Assembly (NCBI GenBank): GCA_002428215.1
Contig: DIUI01000072.1
Span: 1-25,185 of the forward strand
Direction: 5' to 3'
DNA: 25,185 nucleotides
Origin: Prolixibacteraceae bacterium UBA6162
GTDB lineage: Bacteria; Bacteroidota; Bacteroidia; Bacteroidales; Prolixibacteraceae
In this document: positions 22,849 through 25,185 of the stretch, piece after piece
Layout of the letters: each line of letters opens with the position of its first letter
Position numbering within the stretch: position 1 is the stretch's first letter
Notes under the pieces: model-generated
The model's input: the letters and a program-made list of their open reading frames with translations, nothing else
Database searches by the model: none
What the model was told of the DNA's origin: nothing
Translations under genes and position numbers: made by a program

Positions 22849-25185
22849 CTAAAGGGATAGCCTAACCCCCAAGGTTACGTTACGCATTATAGGGTTGTTG
22901 CTGGTACCCGACTCAGGATCCCAACCCGACCATTTGGTCCAGGTATACGGGTTTTTACTGGCCAGATAGATTCTCAAATCCGACAGGTTGTATTGGTTGA
23001 GCACATTACTGCTAAACTTATAGGTTAATGAAACATCCTGTAACCTAACGAAACTGCGACTTTCATAAATACCACTGCTTCTTACCGGAGTATTGTAGAC
23101 GCCGGTTGAATTGTTAACTCCGTTGTCGGGAGTCCAGTAGGGTCGCACTGCCGACGCATTCACACGGTAAACATCATCTGCGTTGAACCTAACGTTCACT
23201 ACTTCAGCATTGTTCTCCTGGTAGTAGTTTTTGCCCCCTTGTACTGAGTTGATGAAAAATGAAAGGGTTAGATTTTTATATGAAGCCGAATTGTTGATTC
23301 CAAATCGATAACTCGGCGCCCTGTACCCGATGACCTCCCTGTCGTTGGTAGGATCGATTACTCCGTCGCCATTTAAATCAACATATTTATACTGACCGGG
23401 AAACCAGTTGTCCAGAATATTTCCCGAATAGAGATCCTGTTCTGTCCATAATCCACCAGCCATACGATAGTCGTATATGGCACTAATGGGTTGGCCCACA
23501 AACCATGAGTTACCAATATCGGCGTCGTTTTCGTCGCCATACAATTTGGTGATTTTATCACGGTTGAGCGAGAACATAAAATTGGTATTCCATTTTAATT
23601 CCCGGCTATTTACGTTAATGGTGTTGATTTCCAATTCAATCCCTTTATTGTCGATACCACCAATATTTGTCCATACATTGGTATACCCTGTGGCCGATGG
23701 CAATGCCCTCTGCACCAGTACATCCGATGTAACTGCGTTGTAAACATCAACAGAACCGCTAATGCGCTGGTTGAGAATTCCATAATCAAACCCAAGGTTA
23801 AGCGAAGTAGTGGTTTCCCAGCCGAGGTCGGCATTGCCGAGTGTGTTGGGATATACCCCAATGGCAGTTGCGGCTCCAAATACATAGGCATCTCCGGCCA
23901 TACGCGAGAAGCTGGAATATCGGCCGATTCCCTGATTACCGTTTTTTCCGTAGCTGGTTCTCATTTTCAGATAGAGGGACCCGGTGTTGTCCATAAAGTC
24001 CTCGTCGGTAACTACCCATCCCAATGAAACTGAAGGGAAAACCGCATATTTATTGTTGGCGCCAAATCCGGAAAATCCATCCTGCCTAACGGTTCCTGTA
24101 AGCAAATAGCGGTTTTTAAAGGTGTAGTTTACACGTGCCATATAGGATATACTGTTCTCTTCCCAGGCATTTGAATTGACCTGAGCTACAGTACCAAGCG
24201 ACATATTGTTGTACCCAAGAACCGGGTTGTCGAATCCCTCGGCGAACAGGTAGGAACTCTGAGCATAGCGCTTCTCCCGGCTATAGAGTAGGGTAGAGTT
24301 TACCGAATGGTCGCCAAAATTATTGGCATAGGAAAGAATGTTGTTGAACAACCAGTTTCTTTCATCCGAAGGCTCTTTTATCGCTCTTCCTTTGTTGCCC
24401 CGGCCATCGGGTGAATTTACCGGATGGAAGGTAAAGTCGTTGCGGTTGGAGTAGGTGTTCGAGTAATCGATGTTGTAGGTCAATCCCTTAATCCAGGGTA
24501 TGGTAATTTTAGCATTGCCCACCATAAACAGGCTGTTGCGGATGTCGGAGTTGTCGATGTGCAATCCAACCAGTGGGTAGGGCATATAGACCTCACCGGT
24601 TAGAAAGGTGTTGTAGTCGGGTTGTCCGATCTTGTTATCGGCAAGAGGACTGGCGACTCTGGCATTTCCAAGGCTGGCAGCAACTCCCGAATAGTCACGG
24701 TATGAGTATGAGCTGATAACCCCAACTGTAAGCCAGTTGGTCAATTCGCTCTCAACATTTGCATGAAGGGTGAACCTCGTGAAATCGTCGTTCAGCAGAA
24801 TTCCCTCCTCTTTTGTGTAGGATCCTGATACAAAATAGCTGGAGGTGTTACTTTTTCCTGAATAGCTGATGTTGTAATTCTGAACCGGTGAAATCCTCAG
24901 TACCTCATCGACCCAGTCGATGGATTTTCCGTCAAGGTAATTCTGTTTCTCCTCCTGGGTACGCAGACGAGCAGCCACCACATTGCGATCGTTTACATCA
25001 GGTCTCACCGGTTTGCCGGCGCTGCTGGTGGGTTTGGTCCGATACCATTGGTACAACGAAATTTGATAGAAATAGTCAACCAGCCTAACGGCATACTGTT
25101 CGGCATCCATTACCTTCATTGGATTGTTGGTCATGTCCTGGAAGCCATAGTATGCATTAAATGAGATGGTTGGTCGTTCTGATTT
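22849..25185 (-). CDS. SusC/RagA-family TonB-dependent transporter (C-terminal part)
   Basis: The frame is open across the right window edge: codons upstream of an internal ATG at 25134 read RPTISFNAYYGFQDMTNNP, a typical SusC plug segment, so the true start is outside. 778 residues are seen, compared with about 1000-1100 for complete members; the signal peptide, carboxypeptidase-like domain and most of the plug are missing. Visible barrel features are YNISYSGKSNTSSYFVSGSY near the left of the fragment, many alternating aromatic strands, GNADLGWETTTSLNLGFDYG, DLNGDGVIDP (a calcium-like loop) and the terminal strand ending RLSL. With SusD it forms a TonB-driven oligosaccharide importer. The operon converges on the DUF6807 operon. 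Confidence 0.95.
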   Translation of the reverse strand, partial: KSERPTISFNAYYGFQDMTNNPMKVMDAEQYAVRLVDYFYQISLYQWYRTKPTSSAGKPVRPDVNDRNVVAARLRTQEEKQNYLDGKSIDWVDEVLRISPVQNYNISYSGKSNTSSYFVSGSYTKEEGILLNDDFTRFTLHANVESELTNWLTVGVISSYSYRDYSGVAASLGNARVASPLADNKIGQPDYNTFLTGEVYMPYPLVGLHIDNSDIRNSLFMVGNAKITIPWIKGLTYNIDYSNTYSNRNDFTFHPVNSPDGRGNKGRAIKEPSDERNWLFNNILSYANNFGDHSVNSTLLYSREKRYAQSSYLFAEGFDNPVLGYNNMSLGTVAQVNSNAWEENSISYMARVNYTFKNRYLLTGTVRQDGFSGFGANNKYAVFPSVSLGWVVTDEDFMDNTGSLYLKMRTSYGKNGNQGIGRYSSFSRMAGDAYVFGAATAIGVYPNTLGNADLGWETTTSLNLGFDYGILNQRISGSVDVYNAVTSDVLVQRALPSATGYTNVWTNIGGIDNKGIELEINTINVNSRELKWNTNFMFSLNRDKITKLYGDENDADIGNSWFVGQPISAIYDYRMAGGLWTEQDLYSGNILDNWFPGQYKYVDLNGDGVIDPTNDREVIGYRAPSYRFGINNSASYKNLTLSFFINSVQGGKNYYQENNAEVVNVRFNADDVYRVNASAVRPYWTPDNGVNNSTGVYNTPVRSSGIYESRSFVRLQDVSLTYKFSSNVLNQYNLSDLRIYLASKNPYTWTKWSGWDPESGTSNNPIMRNVTLGVRLSL

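Overview
The window is chromosomal DNA from a member of the Bacteroidota, most likely Bacteroidales/Marinilabiliales. This rests on the SusC/SusD pair, the two-domain short-type glycogen phosphorylase clustered with a GH57 protein and a GT4/5-type glycosyltransferase, the tgt-lptG pair, and several -7 elements of the Bacteroidota form TAnnTTTG. Nothing indicates a phage, insertion sequence, integron, CRISPR array, rRNA or tRNA.

Layout. (1) 1-180: the end of a Na/phosphate symporter (PhoU-like tail). (2) 217-2447, minus: a cupin-type XRE regulator followed by an acyl-CoA synthetase. (3) 2915-8259, minus: storage-polysaccharide genes in the order glycosyltransferase, GH57 protein (overlapping ATGA), alpha-glucan phosphorylase. 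(4) 8360-10767, minus: a GT2-like membrane protein, an ECF sigma factor (overlapping start) and rsmG. (5) 11097-13310, plus: tgt and lptG, 3 nt apart, behind a good Bacteroidota promoter. (6) 13474-15391, plus: carboxyltransferase subunit and biotin carrier protein of an acyl-CoA carboxylase/decarboxylase, ending in a strong terminator. (7) 15537-15974, minus: a small secreted protein built from four Trp-Met-Trp repeats. (8) 16247-20934: an AraC-type regulator divergent from a three-gene operon (two DUF6807/PmoA-family exported proteins and a Tat-exported Gfo/Idh/MocA oxidoreductase). (9) 21083-25185, minus: SusD and the C-terminal part of SusC, convergent with that operon and separated from it by a bidirectional terminator.

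How it fits together. Regions 1-6 are mostly housekeeping: phosphate uptake, acyl-CoA activation, glycogen turnover, ribosomal RNA and tRNA modification, LPS export, and propionyl/methylmalonyl-CoA metabolism. Regions 8-9 form an accessory nutrient-uptake locus. SusCD should import an oligomeric substrate. The periplasmic oxidoreductase and the two DUF6807 proteins probably process a sugar or sugar derivative. The AraC protein is the obvious local regulator; two near-identical 15-bp sites spaced exactly 20 bp apart lie just upstream of the operon's proposed -33 element.

The most novel-looking items are the four-repeat W-M-x5-W secreted protein, the uncharacterised DUF6807/DUF6807/oxidoreductase operon with its AraC-type tandem sites, a GT2-like protein whose catalytic motifs look lost, and the palindromes upstream of tgt, mmdA and the repeat protein. 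No clearly new multi-gene defence or mobile system is visible.
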